From: Shewanella denitrificans OS217
GTDB taxonomy: Bacteria; Pseudomonadota; Gammaproteobacteria; Enterobacterales; Shewanellaceae
Assembly (NCBI RefSeq): GCF_000013765.1
Contig: NC_007954.1
Span: forward strand, 1,984,001 to 2,048,000
DNA length: 64,000 bases
Direction of reading: 5' to 3'
Positions 16,858 through 24,891 of this stretch are shown one piece after another (positions within the stretch are counted from its first letter, which is position 1; every line of letters starts with the position of its first letter). The notes beneath the pieces are model-generated. The model saw only the letters and a program-made list of their open reading frames with translations. It was not told where the DNA came from and ran no database searches. A program made the position numbers and the translations under genes.

Positions 16858-18483
16858 CACATCCCCCCCGGAACTGGTTGCACGAGTTGCATCACCACTG
16901 TCATTACAGCCGGAGTTATCGGCGGGGCACTGACAATACAAGGTTTTCACCCCGCCGGGGTAGCCATAATCTTTGAAGCCCGCCATACCTGAGGCTAGGC
17001 AGACATCTTTACCTTGACTGTCTAAGCCTGCATCTTCGCCTATTATGGCGCAATGGTCATAAACATTGGGCTGAATGCTGGAAGATTTAATAAACTCTTC
17101 TCCTGTGGGGCAGTTCAGGGTTTGCACTAGCTTGATTGCCTCGGCAATGGCTTGTGTTTCATTTTCACAGACCAGAATTTTTTGCCCCTGAGTGTTAGTC
17201 AGGTAACGAACAAAGTCACCTTTACCGGCTTTTCGGCAAACGTCTTGGTCGTTATTGATGTCGTAACCGGGATCGCCACCGAGCAAGGCACAGTGGTTAC
17301 CTGCGCTGGCACTTAAGATTAACTCGCTATAGCTAGGGCATTTGATAACAGTGCCGTTTGCATCGGTTTCGGGCGGTGTTTCTTGCTGGCACAGCGCGAG
17401 CCGTTGCCCGTCGGGATAGACTGTTGCGGTATGTCCAACTTCACCTTCGGCGATAAGAGGATTGCTATAAACCTGATACGCAAGTGGTTTAGGCGCTCTG
17501 GGCACACGGTAAATGTAAGTATCAAAACCACCAAAGGCTGCGCAAACTTCATTGTCGAGATTGTCTAAGCCAGCTTCGCCCCAAATATAGGCACAGTGTT
17601 CAGGTGCGCTTTGGCCTTTAACCAGCTCTGTACCTAATGGGCAAGCGGCGATGTGCCCGCTTGAGGAATAGGTTGGCAAGGGTTTTTCATCACAGATAAG
17701 TGTGGGGATACCTGCAGCTAAGGTCACAGGCTGAGCATTTTTATCAAGCACTTGCGGGTTAATCCTTTGCTGGCGGTCAGTAAACACCCGCCTTAGTTCA
17801 ACAAAGTCGCCTTTGCCCGCATTTTGGCACATGTCTGTGCCTAGATGATCCCAGCGGCTATTGCTGGCTACCGCGTCAAGGGGGATACAGTAATTAGGGG
17901 TGTTGCTGCCTTGTAAAAGCTCAGTGCCATTGGGGCAATCGGACCAGGTTTTAATCCGGCTTGCTAAACCACACAAAGAGGCGCCAAGTTCATGAGTTTC
18001 ATCGGCATTTATCGTAAGGTCGTGCATCTCACAATGCCCTGCAATACCACTTAAACTGGTATTGTCCCCAAGGCGCACCGCCGAGGTAGGGGCCAACATG
18101 TCACAATACTTGCTGGTATTATCCGCCACCTCAGCAGGGGTGATAAGGTTGTAGTTCACAGGGCAAGTGTCATCTTGAGAGATTATGATATCGACCGGGG
18201 TGCAAATGGCATGGCCTAAGCTTCGAGTATCGTGCTGCTTTACCGTGCACCCATAACCTGAGCCACTAATAGAGCCTTGATGGGCCAACTTGGCGATATC
18301 CCAGGGTGACATTTGATCGCACATGGCTTGGCGTTGAATAGCTTGGCTTGGCAGCGTGCCAAGGCGAAAGCCAGCTGGACAATGCTCATTCTGACTATAG
18401 ATAAACGCTGTGGTGGCCGAATGAGCGGGATTGAATACCAGCCCAAGGACAAGGGCAGGCCAAAAAAGGGAGGAAATGTTCAT
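16846..18483 (-). CDS. Secreted cysteine-rich protein with six repeats
   Basis: I do not recognise a named family. A signal peptide ends at about residue 23 (NPAHSA). The mature 520 residues contain six degenerate units of about 70-90 residues. The better-preserved units follow the pattern CP-x-GTEL-x-G, then HCA or YC, then VC or MC before a GKGDF-like stretch, and close with ICDE, LCQQ or VCEN. Four cysteines per unit suggest two disulfides each and an extracytoplasmic location. The C-terminus is Ser/Gly/Asp-rich (TRATSSGGDVSIH). It is the first of three same-strand genes ending with the large sensor, so it may be a ligand-binding or surface partner of that sensor. Function is unknown. Confidence 0.75.
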   Translation of the reverse strand: MNISSLFWPALVLGLVFNPAHSATTAFIYSQNEHCPAGFRLGTLPSQAIQRQAMCDQMSPWDIAKLAHQGSISGSGYGCTVKQHDTRSLGHAICTPVDIIISQDDTCPVNYNLITPAEVADNTSKYCDMLAPTSAVRLGDNTSLSGIAGHCEMHDLTINADETHELGASLCGLASRIKTWSDCPNGTELLQGSNTPNYCIPLDAVASNSRWDHLGTDMCQNAGKGDFVELRRVFTDRQQRINPQVLDKNAQPVTLAAGIPTLICDEKPLPTYSSSGHIAACPLGTELVKGQSAPEHCAYIWGEAGLDNLDNEVCAAFGGFDTYIYRVPRAPKPLAYQVYSNPLIAEGEVGHTATVYPDGQRLALCQQETPPETDANGTVIKCPSYSELILSASAGNHCALLGGDPGYDINNDQDVCRKAGKGDFVRYLTNTQGQKILVCENETQAIAEAIKLVQTLNCPTGEEFIKSSSIQPNVYDHCAIIGEDAGLDSQGKDVCLASGMAGFKDYGYPGGVKTLYCQCPADNSGCNDSGDATRATSSGGDVSIH

Positions 18484-18676
18484 ACTGGATCGTCAACTTC
18501 TACTCAGGGTGATAAAGGGCAAACCTAGGCTAATACCTTATGGTTATAATCTATGGCAATAACCCATTCAATTATAAGATAATTAAATGGCTTGCTACAC
18601 TAACTGTTAAGAAACAATAATGCAACATCTTAAATGTTAATAATTCTCATTAATGCTGTGGCGGGATAACATTTAC

Positions 18677-18698
18677 AAAAAAACCAACTTTAGTTGGC
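18677..18698 (-). terminator. Last terminator of the tRNA-Val array
   Basis: On the minus strand, a CCAAC / GTTGG stem with a TAAA loop is followed by seven T residues. It closes the leftward tRNA transcription unit. Confidence 0.75.
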
Positions 18699-18846
18699 CT
18701 CAATTAGTCATTCAATCATTTACTAGCATGAGAAATGGTACACCCGAGTGGACTCGAACCTTCGAACTCTACCGCCGCCGTTAACGAAGAGAGGGTAGTG
18801 CTCTGCTTTATTTTCTTAACGATACGCAACTGTAAATTTCAGGCAC

Positions 18847-18870
18847 AAAAAAAACCAGCTTATGCTGGCC
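18847..18870 (-). terminator. Terminator inside repeat unit (18736/18904 boundary)
   Basis: Minus strand CCAGC / GCTGG hairpin followed by eight T residues. It lies upstream, in transcription order, of the first degenerate unit. Confidence 0.75.
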
Positions 18871-19013
18871 TATGTTCTTTCAGATTATATATCTCAATAG
18901 AAATGGTACACCCGAGTGGACTCGAGCCTTTGACCCCTACCGCCGCCGTGAATAAAGAGAGGGTAGTGCTCTGCTTTATTCTTTTAACTTTAGGCATCAG
19001 TGAATTGTAGGTA

Positions 19014-19037
19014 CAAAAAAACCAACTTTCGTTGGCC
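19014..19037 (-). terminator. Terminator inside repeat unit (18904/19071 boundary)
   Basis: Minus strand CCAAC / GTTGG hairpin with a T run. The stem bases differ from neighbouring units (CCAAC instead of CCAGC) but pairing is kept on both sides, a compensatory change. Confidence 0.75.
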
Positions 19038-19181
19038 AGTAATTCTTCACATCATATATCTATAGAGAAATGGTACACCCGAGTGGACTCGAACCTCAGA
19101 CCCCTACCGCCGCCGTGAATAAAGAGAGGGTAGTGCTCAGCTTTATTTTCTTAACGATACGCAACTGTAAATTTCAGGCAC

Positions 19182-19204
19182 AAAAAAACCAGCTTATGCT
19201 GGCC
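19182..19204 (-). terminator. Terminator inside repeat unit (19071/19238 boundary)
   Basis: Minus strand CCAGC / GCTGG hairpin followed by seven T residues. Confidence 0.75.
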
Positions 19205-19348
19205 TATGTTCTTTCAGATTATATATCTCAATAGAAATGGTACACCCGAGTGGACTCGAGCCTTCGGCCCCTACCGCCGCCGTGAATAAAGAGAGGGTAG
19301 TGCTCAGCTTTATTTTCTTAACGATACGCAACTGTAAATTTCAGGCAC

Positions 19349-19371
19349 AAAAAAACCAGCTTATGCTGGCC
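19349..19371 (-). terminator. First terminator after the intact tRNA-Val
   Basis: Minus strand CCAGC / GCTGG hairpin plus seven T residues, 34 nt past the 3' end of the tRNA at 19405-19481. It is probably the main terminator of the tRNA transcript. Confidence 0.8.
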
Positions 19372-19404
19372 TATGTTCTTTCAGATTATATATCTCAATA
19401 GAAA

Positions 19405-19481
19405 TGGTACACCCGAGTGGACTCGAACCACCGACCCCTACCATGTCAAGGTAGTGCTCTAACCAACTGAGCTACGGGTGT
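19405..19481 (-). tRNA. tRNA-Val (GAC)
   Basis: A 77-nt cloverleaf on the minus strand. The acceptor ACACCCG pairs with CGGGTGT, followed by discriminator A and encoded CCA. The D arm is GCTC...GAGC, the anticodon stem CTACC / GGTAG, and the loop TTGACAT gives anticodon GAC. The T arm GGTGG-TTCGAGT-CCACT has a G-U pair at its base. It decodes GUC/GUU valine codons. It is the promoter-distal intact gene of the array. Confidence 0.93.
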
Positions 19482-19529
19482 ATACAGTTATCTCTATTAA
19501 AACTTCACTTTTTATACTCAGTGAAAGAG

Positions 19530-19648
19530 TGGTACACCCGAGTGGACTTCTCTTTGTTAGAGAATACCGACCTCTATCGCCAGCTTACAAATGAGTAGGT
19601 AGTGCCACTCTTTATTACTTACAAAATCAGCAACTGAGCTACGGGTGT
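19530..19648 (-). pseudogene. tRNA-Val-like copy with enlarged loops
   Basis: Both acceptor strands (CGGGTGT / ACACCCG), the CCA end and the anticodon stem are kept. The T loop is replaced by a TTCTCT / AGAGAA hairpin and the anticodon loop by a 19-nt segment, and the D-arm region is lengthened. It cannot decode valine. It may persist as a spacer RNA or be decaying. Confidence 0.75.
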
Positions 19649-19686
19649 ATTGTTAACGTTTCAATATTTAGACTCTTTGAGAAGAG

Positions 19687-19804
19687 TGGTAAACCCGAGT
19701 GGACTTCTCTTTGTTTAGAGAATACCGACCCCTACCGCCAGCTTTCAAATGAGTAGGTAGTGCTACTCTTTTGCTCTTGTGAAATGCAGCTGAGCTACGG
19801 GTGT
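19687..19804 (-). pseudogene. tRNA-Val-like copy with enlarged loops
   Basis: Same architecture as the copy at 19530-19648, with the same replaced T and anticodon loops. The CCA-proximal end has one base change (GGTAAACCC for GGTACACCC). Confidence 0.72.
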
Positions 19805-19852
19805 ATACAGTTATCTCTATTAAAACTTCACTTTTTATACTCAGTGAAAGAG

Positions 19853-19929
19853 TGGTACACCCGAGTGGACTCGAACCACCGACCCCTACCATGTCAAGGT
19901 AGTGCTCTAACCAACTGAGCTACGGGTGT
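19853..19929 (-). tRNA. tRNA-Val (GAC)
   Basis: Identical in sequence to the tRNA at 19405-19481: 77 nt, anticodon GAC, encoded CCA. It lies between two loop-enlarged copies, and its flanking spacers are shared with other copies of the array, showing duplication. Confidence 0.93.
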
Positions 19930-19977
19930 ATTGTTAACGTTTCAATATTTAGACTCTTTGAGAAGAGTGGTACACCC

Positions 19978-20087
19978 GAGTGGACTTCTCTTTGTTTAGA
20001 GAATACCGACCGCTATCGCCAGCTTTCAAATGAGTAGGTAGTGCTACTCTTTATTACTTACTAATTTAGCAGCTGAGCTACGGGTGT
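19978..20087 (-). pseudogene. tRNA-Val-like copy with enlarged loops, promoter-proximal
   Basis: The first element after the promoter. Acceptor strands, CCA and anticodon stem are kept, while the T loop and anticodon loop are replaced as in the other two copies. If transcribed, it forms the 5' part of the precursor. Confidence 0.72.
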
Positions 20088-20127
20088 ATTGTTTTTAATA
20101 AACTAAGTTTGCTTCAAAGCGGTCGCT

Positions 20128-20157
20128 ATAGTAAGGGCGATAGCCTGCCTGTTGCAA
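20128..20157 (-). promoter_or_regulatory. Promoter of the tRNA-Val array
   Basis: On the minus strand TTGCAA (-35) and TACTAT (-10) are separated by 18 bp, and a GC-rich discriminator (AGCGACCGC) follows, as in stringently controlled stable-RNA promoters. It lies about 40 bp before the first tRNA-like element. Confidence 0.6.
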
Positions 20158-20365
20158 GTAAAAAAATGCTTTTTATGACTAAATGGCGATTTGGTGCGCA
20201 AATCGCATTAAGGATGAGCAAATATGACATTTCTCTTTTATCTTTCTCTTTGATAGAAAAGTCATTTTAATCGATCTCTCTTATCTAAAATGCGAACGTT
20301 ATTCACCTTTATGCTTACTAAGGTAAGATGATTATTGTGACTGATATTGCTCATGTGAATTAGCA

Positions 20366-21727
20366 TCAGTCTATTTCAACAAAGATGATGCCTTTCTTTT
20401 GAATGTACCTTAAGCGTATCGCAAACAGTATTGCTGCCACAGTGAGTCCGGCGATTAACCCTATCCAGAACCCGTGAGCCCCCATGGAGGGTACTATTAA
20501 GTCTGTGTAGGCCAGCGCATACCCTAGGGCCATACCGATAAACCAGTAAGAGAACAAGGTGATATAAAATGCACTGCGAGTGTCTTTATAGCCTCGAAGC
20601 GCGCCTGCTGCGACCACCTGAATAGAATCAGACACCTGATAGACGGCGGCGAGGAACATCAAACTGCCTGCTAAGGCGACCACTTCTGGATTGTCGTTAT
20701 ACAGGAGGGCGATTTCTTGCCTGAAACTGACGGTAAGAAAAGCTGTCACAAAGGATAATCCCAAGGCTAACACTAGACCTACTTTGGCGACCAAGGCGGC
20801 GATGTCAGTCTGCTCTCGGCCAAGGTAATAGCCGATACGAATTGACACGGCAATGCCTATGGATAAAGGCAGCATAAACACGATAGATGAGAAATTAAGC
20901 GCGATTTGATGGCTTGCCACCACATTGGCACCAAGGGGGGCCAACAATAGGGCAATGATGGCAAATAAGCTGACTTCAAAGAACAGCGCCATGGCAATAG
21001 GAAAACCCAGTTTAGTCATTGACCACATGCTGCTTAATTTAGGGCCATAAAATCTTTTAAAGGGAGCAAGTTGAATGAATTTTTTATCAATTAGCATGTA
21101 AATCACCATGGCTATAAACATGGCCCAAAAAACCAGCGCGGTAGCGACACCGCAACCGGCCCCGCCCATGGCTGGCATACCTAACTTACCGTAGATGAAG
21201 ATATAATTGGCAGGAATGTTAACCCCGAGTCCAATAAAACCTATCACCATGGTAGGCATGGTATAGGAAATACCTTCGCTGCAGCCTCTTAGGACTTGAT
21301 ACAAGATAAATGCCGGGGCGCCCCAGAGGATTGCATCTAAGTAACCGACAGTAAGGTCATGTAAGTTAGGCTCTAATTTCATAAAATGTAACAGATAACC
21401 AGAAAAGGCGAGAAATACCATCACCCCCACAGCGCCAATCAGGCCTATGTAACCCGCTTGAAACATTAATTTAGGTATGGCTTGCTGATTATCAGCACCA
21501 TGATGCTGAGAGAACACGGGGGTAAAGGCCATCAACAGCCCTTGAACAAATAAAATAGCGGGTAACCACAGGCTAGTCGCCACTGCTACGGCCGCCATAT
21601 CCACAGCACCGACACGGCCTGCCATGACGGTATCGATAAAGCCCATCATGGTTTGAGTCACTTGTGCGATAAGCACCGGCAGGGCTAATTGAATTAAGCG
21701 TTTAACCTGAAAACCTGTATCATTCAT
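20366..21727 (-). CDS. norM: MATE family multidrug/Na+ antiporter NorM
   Basis: A 453-aa inner-membrane protein with about 12 membrane segments and the family's duplicated six-helix layout. Near the start it has LALPVLIAQVTQTMMGFIDT and MAGRVGAVDMAAVAVATSLW, typical of NorM/MdtK. Family members export cationic drugs and dyes in exchange for Na+ or H+. It is divergent from ribE, as mdtK and the riboflavin synthase gene are in enterobacteria. Only 29 bp separate the two start codons, so each promoter must lie within the other gene or be very compact. Confidence 0.92.
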   Translation of the reverse strand: MNDTGFQVKRLIQLALPVLIAQVTQTMMGFIDTVMAGRVGAVDMAAVAVATSLWLPAILFVQGLLMAFTPVFSQHHGADNQQAIPKLMFQAGYIGLIGAVGVMVFLAFSGYLLHFMKLEPNLHDLTVGYLDAILWGAPAFILYQVLRGCSEGISYTMPTMVIGFIGLGVNIPANYIFIYGKLGMPAMGGAGCGVATALVFWAMFIAMVIYMLIDKKFIQLAPFKRFYGPKLSSMWSMTKLGFPIAMALFFEVSLFAIIALLLAPLGANVVASHQIALNFSSIVFMLPLSIGIAVSIRIGYYLGREQTDIAALVAKVGLVLALGLSFVTAFLTVSFRQEIALLYNDNPEVVALAGSLMFLAAVYQVSDSIQVVAAGALRGYKDTRSAFYITLFSYWFIGMALGYALAYTDLIVPSMGAHGFWIGLIAGLTVAAILFAIRLRYIQKKGIIFVEID

Positions 21728-21756
21728 CGAAAATAACCTTAACCCGTGGAGAAACT

Positions 21757-22371
21757 ATGTTTACCGGTATAGTGCAGGCCAAATGTGAGCTGCTTAACAT
21801 AGAGGAAAGCCCAGGACTCAAAACCTTTGAAGTCGCCATGACCCAGACGCTAGTGAAAGGATTAATTCCTGGGGCGAGTGTTGCCAATAATGGCGTGTGC
21901 CTGACAGTCACCAAGGTGTTAAATGATAAGGTGTTCTTTGATGTAATGGAAGAAACATTAGCCTTAACCAATTTAGCCAACTTAAGCCTCAGTGATAGCA
22001 TCAACATTGAACGTTCATTAACCTTTGGCAGTGAAATTGGCGGTCACATTTTATCTGGGCATGTGCATTGCCAGGCTAGAGTGAGCGCAATTAGCCGCAC
22101 TGACAGTCATTACAATATAGAAGTCGAACTCGCACCCCAATGGATGAATTACATTTTCTATAAGGGCTTTGTGGGAGTCAATGGCTGCAGTTTAACTGTG
22201 GGTAAAGTGAATAAAACGGGTTTTATTTTGCACCTTATTCCGGAAACCTTGGCGTTAACCAATTTAAGTGAGCTAGCGGTAGGCGACTTCGTCAATATAG
22301 AAATAGACAGTCAGACACAAGTCATTGTCGACACGGTTGAGCGAGTGCTAGCCCAGCGAGGCATAAGCTAA
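21757..22371 (+). CDS. ribE: Riboflavin synthase, alpha subunit
   Basis: A 204-aa enzyme that converts two 6,7-dimethyl-8-ribityllumazines into riboflavin and a pyrimidinedione, the last step of vitamin B2 synthesis. Two homologous lumazine-binding domains are visible: residues 1-95, starting MFTGIVQAKC and including GASVANNGVCLTV, and 96-200, with LSGHVHCQARV and GFVGVNGCSLTV. GGAG 8 nt before the ATG supports the start. It is slightly shorter than the Escherichia coli enzyme at the C-terminus. The gene name is ribC or ribE depending on species. Confidence 0.94.
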   Translation: MFTGIVQAKCELLNIEESPGLKTFEVAMTQTLVKGLIPGASVANNGVCLTVTKVLNDKVFFDVMEETLALTNLANLSLSDSINIERSLTFGSEIGGHILSGHVHCQARVSAISRTDSHYNIEVELAPQWMNYIFYKGFVGVNGCSLTVGKVNKTGFILHLIPETLALTNLSELAVGDFVNIEIDSQTQVIVDTVERVLAQRGIS

Positions 22372-22450
22372 ACCCTAAGAATACTGAGGACGCTTACTGG
22401 CGGTTATCCATCTTTAATCCTGTGTTCAACGTCACCCCATGGCTGCAAAA

Positions 22451-22651
22451 TCAATAGTATTGTTCATCATCAGCATCGATATACAGCTGAACGCATTTAC
22501 GCGATTCATCTAAATGCAGCCTCATGTGTATAGGATTACAGCAAATGCGGCAGTCATGGTAATAGTCTTGGTCGCCACTACTGGGGTCTATATCAACATG
22601 TTGATTATGGCCGCAGTGAGGGCAGCTAATGGCACGGCTTAATAGTTTCAT
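22451..22651 (-). CDS. CPXCG-motif cysteine-rich small protein
   Basis: A 66-aa protein starting MKLLSRAISCPHCGHNQHVD. The start at 22651 is chosen over 22669 because AGGAG lies 8 nt before it. The pattern CPHC...CRICC is that of the small CPXCG-motif family, probably a zinc ribbon. Function unknown. It stands alone, transcribed convergently with ribE. Confidence 0.75.
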   Translation of the reverse strand: MKLLSRAISCPHCGHNQHVDIDPSSGDQDYYHDCRICCNPIHMRLHLDESRKCVQLYIDADDEQYY

Positions 22652-22776
22652 CAACCCAACTCCTAACAAACCAACTTAGGTTCGTGGAGTAATTATAGTG
22701 GAACAAATACTAAAGCCGCGCAGTTTTAGCCAAGTTACGCCCTTGCTTGTGGTGTGACAAATCTACTAGAATAACT

Positions 22777-22792
22777 TCCTCCTTTATTGGAG
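22777..22792 (+). other. Small hairpin in the thrS leader
   Basis: CCTCC / GGAGG with a TTTATT loop at the upstream end of the thrS leader. It may belong to the ThrRS operator structure or to an upstream attenuator. Confidence 0.35.
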
Positions 22793-22808
22793 GCCTAATT
22801 GGGTAACT

Positions 22809-22827
22809 AAGACTCTTGTACTGTCTT
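22809..22827 (+). promoter_or_regulatory. Possible ThrRS operator arm (tRNA-Thr UGU mimic)
   Basis: AAGACT and TGTCTT can pair except at the loop-closing T-T. They enclose the seven bases CTTGTAC, with TGT at the anticodon positions and T before it, as in tRNA-Thr(UGU). The Escherichia coli thrS operator carries two anticodon-arm mimics; this could be the upstream one. Confidence 0.45.
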
Positions 22828-22918
22828 GATTTCAATGGGGCAAATATCCATGAGTGAGGCTAGAACACAGTCAGCACACTCAAGATAATCAAATTTCATA
22901 TTAACTTTACATAAACCA

Positions 22919-22944
22919 AGTGGCCCTACGTGTGGGTCACCACT
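22919..22944 (+). promoter_or_regulatory. Probable ThrRS operator hairpin (CGU anticodon mimic)
   Basis: A hairpin directly before the thrS ribosome-binding site: AGTGG / CCACT below, CCC / GGG above, and a seven-base loop TACGTGT with CGT where the anticodon would be. In Escherichia coli, ThrRS binds such a tRNA-Thr-like arm to block ribosome loading on its own mRNA. Position and loop agree with that model. Confidence 0.6.
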
Positions 22945-22959
22945 GGAAAGGGACACTTC

Positions 22960-24888
22960 ATGCCTATTATTACCTTGCCTGATGGCAGCAAACGCGAGTT
23001 TGTAAATCCAGTTTCTACCTTAGATGTCGCTGCCGATATTGGCCCAGGTCTTGCCAAAGCTTGTATAGCCGGTCGCGTAAATGGCGAGCTTAAAGATGCT
23101 TGCGACCTTATCAGCACAGATTCGGATTTATCTATCATCACGGCAAAAGATCAAGAAGGTGTTGAAATCCTTCGTCACTCTTGCGCGCATCTGCTAGGTC
23201 ACGCCGTTAAGCAAATGTGGCCAGAAGCCAAGATGGCTATTGGTCCTGTTATCGATAATGGTTTCTACTACGATATCGATTTAGACCACAAGCTGACAGC
23301 AGAAGACATAGAAGCGCTGGAGAAGCGCATGATGGATTTAGCTAAGACCAACTATGACGTAGTAAAGCGCGTCGTATCTTGGCATGAAGCTCGCGATGCC
23401 TTTAGTGAGCGCGGTGAAGTTTACAAAATTGCTATTCTTGATGAAAATATCAGTAAAGATGCGACTCCAGCACTTTATCATCATGAAGAATACACAGACA
23501 TGTGCCGTGGCCCTCACGTGCCTAATATGCGTTTTTGTCAGAATTTTAAGTTGATGAGTGTCGCCGGCGCTTACTGGCGTGGTAATTCAGACAACAAGAT
23601 GCTGCAACGTGTTTACGGCACAGCTTGGGCTGATAAAAAAGCGTTAAAGACGCATTTAACCCGTCTTGAAGAAGCGGCAAAGCGCGATCACCGTAAAATT
23701 GGCAAGCAGCTGGACCTTTACCATATGCAAGAAGAAGCGCCTGGCATGGTGTTCTGGCATAACGATGGTTGGAGCTTGTTCCTGGAGCTTGAAAAGTTTA
23801 TCCGCCAAAAGTTAGGTCAGTACACTTACCAAGAAGTGAAAGGCCCATTGATGATGGACCGCGCTTTGTGGGAACGTTCTGGCCACTGGGATAAATACTC
23901 AGATGCCATGTTCACTACAAATAGTGAAAATCGCGAATACGCCATTAAACCAATGAACTGTCCAGGCCATGTGCAGATATTCAACCAAGGCCTTAAATCA
24001 TACCGTGACTTACCGCTACGTATGGCCGAGTTTGGTTGTTGTCATCGTAATGAGCCATCGGGTTCATTGCATGGTCTGATGCGCGTGCGCGGCTTTACCC
24101 AAGATGATGCGCATATTTTCTGTACCGATGACCAAGTTCAAAAAGAAGTCAGCGATTGTATTCAAATGGTGTATGACACCTATGCGACGTTCGGTTTTGA
24201 AAACATAGTGGTTAAGTTATCGACCCGTCCTGAAAAACGTATCGGTGATGATGACATGTGGGACAGAGCCGAAGAAGCCTTGAAGCAAGCACTTATTGCT
24301 AATGAGATTGAATTTGAAATATTACCCGGCGAAGGTGCCTTCTATGGCCCTAAAATTGAGTTCACCCTACATGACTGTTTAGACAGAGCATGGCAGTGCG
24401 GCACAGTGCAATTAGACTATGCATTGCCAAGCCGTTTAGGGGCAACTTATGTGGCCGAAGACAATACCCGTCAGACGCCTGTGATGATCCATAGAGCGAT
24501 TTTAGGCTCGTTAGAGCGTTTCTTAGGGATATTAATCGAAGAATACGCAGGTAAATTCCCAACTTGGCTCGCTCCAATGCAAGTTGTTGTAATGAATATT
24601 ACCGACAAACAGGCTGATTATGTTCAAGATGTTGTAAAAATCTTCAAAGAACAAGGCATTCGTGCATCTTTTGACTTGAGGAATGAGAAAATAGGCTTTA
24701 AAATACGGGAACACACACTCAGACGTGTACCTTATTTATTGGTCGTTGGTGATCAAGAAATGGAAAATAAGGAAGTGGCGGTTCGTACTCGTGATGGCAT
24801 CGATTTAGGCAAAATGAGCATTGAAGATTTTGCTAAAAAGATCCACAAAGATATTTCGAGCCGTAGTCTAAAATTGTTGGAGGAATAG
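22960..24888 (+). CDS. thrS: Threonyl-tRNA synthetase
   Basis: A 642-aa class II synthetase, the same length as the Escherichia coli enzyme. The start at 22960 (MPIITLPDGS) follows AAAGGG; a frame extension to 22930 would read through the operator hairpin. It has an N-terminal TGS domain (1-60), then the editing domain with SCAHLLGHAVKQMW and YTDMCRGPHV. The catalytic core carries zinc ligands in MNCPGH and motif 2 in FGCCHRNEPSGSLHGLMRVR, and an anticodon-binding C-terminal domain follows. It charges tRNA-Thr and clears mischarged Ser. First gene of an operon with infC, rpmI and rplT; autoregulation through the leader is likely. Confidence 0.97.
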   Translation: MPIITLPDGSKREFVNPVSTLDVAADIGPGLAKACIAGRVNGELKDACDLISTDSDLSIITAKDQEGVEILRHSCAHLLGHAVKQMWPEAKMAIGPVIDNGFYYDIDLDHKLTAEDIEALEKRMMDLAKTNYDVVKRVVSWHEARDAFSERGEVYKIAILDENISKDATPALYHHEEYTDMCRGPHVPNMRFCQNFKLMSVAGAYWRGNSDNKMLQRVYGTAWADKKALKTHLTRLEEAAKRDHRKIGKQLDLYHMQEEAPGMVFWHNDGWSLFLELEKFIRQKLGQYTYQEVKGPLMMDRALWERSGHWDKYSDAMFTTNSENREYAIKPMNCPGHVQIFNQGLKSYRDLPLRMAEFGCCHRNEPSGSLHGLMRVRGFTQDDAHIFCTDDQVQKEVSDCIQMVYDTYATFGFENIVVKLSTRPEKRIGDDDMWDRAEEALKQALIANEIEFEILPGEGAFYGPKIEFTLHDCLDRAWQCGTVQLDYALPSRLGATYVAEDNTRQTPVMIHRAILGSLERFLGILIEEYAGKFPTWLAPMQVVVMNITDKQADYVQDVVKIFKEQGIRASFDLRNEKIGFKIREHTLRRVPYLLVVGDQEMENKEVAVRTRDGIDLGKMSIEDFAKKIHKDISSRSLKLLEE

Positions 24889-24891
24889 GTC

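Larger units (their letters stand above)
18736..19404 (-). repeat. Four tandem 167-bp units: tRNA-Val 3' remnant plus terminator
   Basis: Units begin at 18736, 18904, 19071 and 19238, a 167-168 bp period. Each starts (plus-strand view) with the 21 bases that match the 3' end of tRNA-Val including CCA. Each then keeps the anticodon-stem bases CTACC and GGTAG around a ~20-nt replaced loop, loses the 5' half, and ends with the next terminator. This resembles the Escherichia coli tyrT arrangement, where 178-bp repeats each carry the last bases of the tRNA. Apparent small proteins read from these units are translation artefacts. Confidence 0.85.

Noticed and set aside
18735..19010. Open frame beginning MVHPSGLEP and repeated within itself
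   Set aside because: It is a translation of the tRNA-Val repeat units read on the opposite strand; such frames are a known annotation artefact.
19668..19892. Minus-strand frame MVGVGGSSPLGC across the array
   Set aside because: It crosses tRNA and tRNA-like sequence on the coding strand of the tRNAs and has no ribosome-binding site.
18736..20087. CRISPR array
   Set aside because: The repeats are long, contain tRNA sequence and terminators, and the spacers are themselves repeated; no cas genes are present.
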